Part shown: positions 61,893 to 64,000 of the stretch, piece by piece
Position numbering within the stretch: the first letter of the stretch is position 1
Layout of the letters: the number at the start of each line of letters is the position of its first letter
Assembly: GCA_964619065.1 (NCBI GenBank)
Contig: CAZUCC010000004.1
Span: forward strand, 1-64,000
Source of the DNA: JANXUC01 sp964619065
GTDB taxonomy: Bacteria > Acidobacteriota > Terriglobia > Terriglobales > Acidobacteriaceae
Direction: 5' to 3'
Length of the DNA: 64,000 nt
Position numbers and translations under genes: made by a program
The notes under the pieces: model-generated
Database searches by the model: none
The model's input: the letters and a program-made list of their open reading frames with translations, nothing else
Told to the model about the DNA's origin: nothing

Positions 61893-63068
61893 GTGTCTAC
61901 TGAGCATAATCCCCCTTCCGCGAACTCCCTAGTCCGTCCAGTCATGCCCGAACTGGATGTGCTGCGAGGGGTTGCCATCCTTGGGGTCGTTCTTTACCAC
62001 AATTTTTCGATGGCTTATGAAGGGACGTTACATTTCTCCAGACCGGCAGAGATTTTCGTCCATTGGACAGGTTCAGGTTGGCTGGGAGTGAATCTTTTCT
62101 TTGTCTTATCGGGATTCCTCATAACCGGGATTTTGCTGGAATCGAAAAACGATCCGAATTACTACAAGCGCTTCTATCTACGCCGAGCGTTGCGCATTCT
62201 CCCCATCTTCTATTCGCTGCTGGTGATGCTCCTGGCTTTCGGTTGGAGCACGAAGGCCTATTTTGCCCTGAATCTTATTTTTCTATCGAATGTCACAGCC
62301 TTGCTTGGAGTTAAGCAAACCTGCGGATGGCTTTGGTCGCTGGCCGTCGAGGAACACTACTATTCGGTCTGGCCTACCATTGCGCGCCACCTCAGTCGGC
62401 GGCGGCTGGCCCAATGTGCCCTGGCGATTTGTATCGTCGTTCCCTTGCTCCGGGGTGGCTGGTTTGCTCTTGGCCACAACGAGTTGGGACTCAGATCGTG
62501 GACCTGGTTTGTGGCGGACAACCTTGCGGCAGGGAGTCTGCTGGCGATTGTTGTTCGCTCGCTCACCCAGAAGCAAGTTCTCCGCTTATGTCTCGGACTG
62601 TTGATTACTGGCGTGGGGCTAGCCGGATGGGGTGGTGGTTCCTACGGATTGCTGCATCATGGCTTGATTCATGGATACGCAGAGGCCATTCTCCAACTCA
62701 CGTTTGCTGGCATTTTCTTTGGCGGCCTTCTCCTGCTCTTTCTGCTTTTAGGAACCAGTTCCTGGAGCTGGCTGACGCGCTGGCCATTCCTGAGTTTTTT
62801 GGGATACATCAGCTACGGGCTCTATTTGTTCCACCCCATTGTTTATTCGTTTTATGACGCTTTTGCGAAACGATTCTTCCCGAGCTTGCAGCCTCAGGAT
62901 TACCGGTTCGACCTCGTGGTCTTGAGATTTGCGGTGGCTGGAGGCGTCTCGGTGGGTCTTACGTATCTGTCGAGGAGATACTTTGAGGAGAGACTTCTGC
63001 GCATGAAGAAGCCACTCGAGGCCAAGTATTTTGGTGCTGCCCGGGTAGCGCAACCGGCCGGTTCTTGA
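61893..63068 (+). CDS. Acyltransferase 3 family membrane protein (OafA/YrhL-like)
   Basis: A 391-residue integral membrane protein. The family N-terminus LDVLRGVAILGVVLYHNF carries the essential RG..I...V...H pattern, followed by FVLSGFLITGILLE, RRALRILPIFYSLLVMLLAF and the ACWSLAVEEHYY-like WLWSLAVEEHYYSVWP. About ten membrane helices are visible. Members O-acetylate cell-surface polysaccharides, lipopolysaccharide or peptidoglycan. The start is uncertain between GTG 61893 and ATG 61944; neither has a clear ribosome-binding site. It stands alone, without glycan-synthesis genes nearby, in the repeat-rich part of the window. Confidence 0.88.
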   Translation: MSTEHNPPSANSLVRPVMPELDVLRGVAILGVVLYHNFSMAYEGTLHFSRPAEIFVHWTGSGWLGVNLFFVLSGFLITGILLESKNDPNYYKRFYLRRALRILPIFYSLLVMLLAFGWSTKAYFALNLIFLSNVTALLGVKQTCGWLWSLAVEEHYYSVWPTIARHLSRRRLAQCALAICIVVPLLRGGWFALGHNELGLRSWTWFVADNLAAGSLLAIVVRSLTQKQVLRLCLGLLITGVGLAGWGGGSYGLLHHGLIHGYAEAILQLTFAGIFFGGLLLLFLLLGTSSWSWLTRWPFLSFLGYISYGLYLFHPIVYSFYDAFAKRFFPSLQPQDYRFDLVVLRFAVAGGVSVGLTYLSRRYFEERLLRMKKPLEAKYFGAARVAQPAGS

Positions 63069-63193
63069 GTTCCTTGGAATGACTCGAAACGGCTCTTCTG
63101 TCTCTGTACGCCCACTTGGTTTCCGTGAAGCCAGCCCGAGACGGTGCGGATGAACGATGGCAAAAGAGATGTTGGTCACGACATTGTGCGACT

Positions 63194-63249
63194 CGACCCC
63201 GCGTTCCAATGTGCCAAACAGTCCTAACTCCCGCCCTTTGCAAAAACCG
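63194..63249. repeat. Dispersed repeat family A, copy 2
   Basis: About 56 bases with CGACCCCGCGTTCCAATGTG and ACTCCCGCCCTTTGCAAAAA, matching 61595-61650. The two copies flank the acyltransferase gene in direct orientation. Confidence 0.7.
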
Positions 63250-63507
63250 GACGGAGCGCCCCTTGTATTGATGGGACGATAAAGGTCAAAAGCCTAGCCA
63301 CTCCACCCGGAAGCCTGAGCAACCCACCAAACGACGCGTGGGGCTAGCCCTCGGGCATCATTTGGCGTGCCGGTGACGGTTTTCCATTTGCCGGAAGAGC
63401 CGTACATCCGACTTGGGACAAGGTTCCAGGGAGGCTGCGCGGCGGAGGGGAACATCAAGCGCCAACGGACGTTAGCCCCCTGCGATAGATCAAGAATTGG
63501 GGGCAGG

Positions 63508-63528
63508 CCCGTCTGTCCCCGAATTTCC
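63508..63528. repeat. Dispersed repeat family C, inverted partial copy
   Basis: CCCGTCTGTCCCCGAATTTC immediately next to the stop codon of the last gene in the window. Confidence 0.55.
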
Positions 63529-64000
63529 TTATTTACCGAATTTCGCGACGACGGCCACCAACGCTACGCCCGCGAAGGTTACAGCAGCAAGAGACTGTAT
63601 TTTCCTTAAAACCTGCACTGGGGGAACACCGCTCAAATGAAGCGTATTGTTGACGGCCAGATGGAAGGCGACAGCAATTGCACCTGCAAGGAGAACAACA
63701 GCGGTAGTCCTTGGAGAGAAAACGGGCGTCGTGCTCTGCATCAGATAGTTCGCAATCACTACCGCCAACATAGTAACAACAAATACTGCGACCCAAAACC
63801 TGTAAGTTTCAAGGTGGCTTGATTGGTTGTCGCGAAAGAGACTGGCTATCGCGTCGTCTGCTTTGGTAGCAACCAAAAATCTAACGAAAAATACGATTAA
63901 CCATAGGAAGGCCACATTCCCTAAGCGTAAAGAGGCAATTTTTGAGAGATCTTCGCTAATCCGGAAATCAAATCCCCCGCATATAGCAACAATAAAAAAA
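63529..64000 (-). CDS. Membrane hypothetical protein, cut by the right edge
   Basis: At least 156 codons open to the window end. A GTG at 63915 could start a 128-residue form, but the frame continues upstream as plausible protein (FDFRISEDLSKIASLRLGN), so the true start is probably outside. Three membrane helices are visible (FLWLIVFFVRFLVA, FWVAVFVVTMLAVVIANYL, TTAVVLLAGAIAVAFHLAV) and a fourth near the C-terminus (AAVTFAGVALVAVVAKFG). No family recognised. Confidence 0.55.
   Translation of the reverse strand, partial: FFIVAICGGFDFRISEDLSKIASLRLGNVAFLWLIVFFVRFLVATKADDAIASLFRDNQSSHLETYRFWVAVFVVTMLAVVIANYLMQSTTPVFSPRTTAVVLLAGAIAVAFHLAVNNTLHLSGVPPVQVLRKIQSLAAVTFAGVALVAVVAKFGK

Larger units (their letters stand above)
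63069..63528. other. Intergenic stretch with repeat A and C copies
   Basis: About 460 bases after the acyltransferase. It contains repeat A (63194-63249) and an inverted repeat C core (63508-63528). No supported ORF. Confidence 0.5.

Overview
The window looks like a piece of an Acidobacteriota chromosome, probably class Terriglobia near Koribacter or Sulfotelmatobacter-type soil lineages. This is inferred from gene content: an Oar-like TonB receptor with an N-terminal carboxypeptidase-regulatory domain, a CRTAC1/ASPIC-UnbV protein, NarX-type kinases, Crp-like regulators ending in a CECY motif, IPT/TIG-rich RHS proteins and abundant short dispersed repeats. No rRNA, complete tRNA, CRISPR array, transposase or integrase gene was found.

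1-8.5 kb: signalling and stress genes. A hybrid kinase with three receivers is cut by the left edge. It is followed by a receiver-HisKA_3 kinase and a convergent stand-alone receiver. Next come a ferritin-like protein, a 53-residue membrane peptide, a KGG-like basic protein, a YtxH-like protein, an ECF sigma factor, two small conserved-looking proteins and a Crp/Fnr regulator. 8.7-10.7 kb: a PAS-PAS NarX-type kinase and a small secreted Thr/Pro-rich protein.

10.9-23.7 kb: a carbohydrate locus on the minus strand. It holds a secreted GH74-like glucanase, a LacI regulator, a CRTAC1 protein, a carboxypeptidase-regulatory/TPR protein, a large TonB-dependent receptor and a TPR protein. Palindromic GTAAACG(T/C)TTAC boxes lie upstream of the glucanase, the receptor (two boxes) and, with one mismatch, the LacI gene itself. 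They define a probable LacI regulon.

23.9-35.3 kb: a complete chemosensory operon ordered cheW, cheR-TPR, cheW, MCP, MCP, cheA-REC, cheB, REC-kinase. It has the Wsp (alternative cellular function) layout, but the last gene is a receiver-histidine kinase instead of the diguanylate cyclase WspR.

35.7-42.1 kb: a five-gene operon of a VWA/solute-binding lipoprotein, a membrane-anchored solute-binding paralogue, a PspA/IM30 (ESCRT-III family) protein, a membrane/coiled-coil protein and an AAA+ ATPase. It looks like an envelope remodelling or stress module and is the best candidate for an under-described system.

42.2-64 kb: an accessory region, almost all on the minus strand. It carries a 2660-residue RHS protein with 14 IPT/TIG repeats and three DUF1349-like modules, an upstream separate RHS N-terminal half, a start/stop-overlapping membrane protein (candidate immunity), and an array of short orphan secreted or membrane proteins, RHS fragments and several families of short dispersed repeats. 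A 3' fragment of tRNA-Pro, an acyltransferase and a truncated membrane protein end the window. The layout suggests repeated exchange of RHS C-terminal/immunity cassettes.
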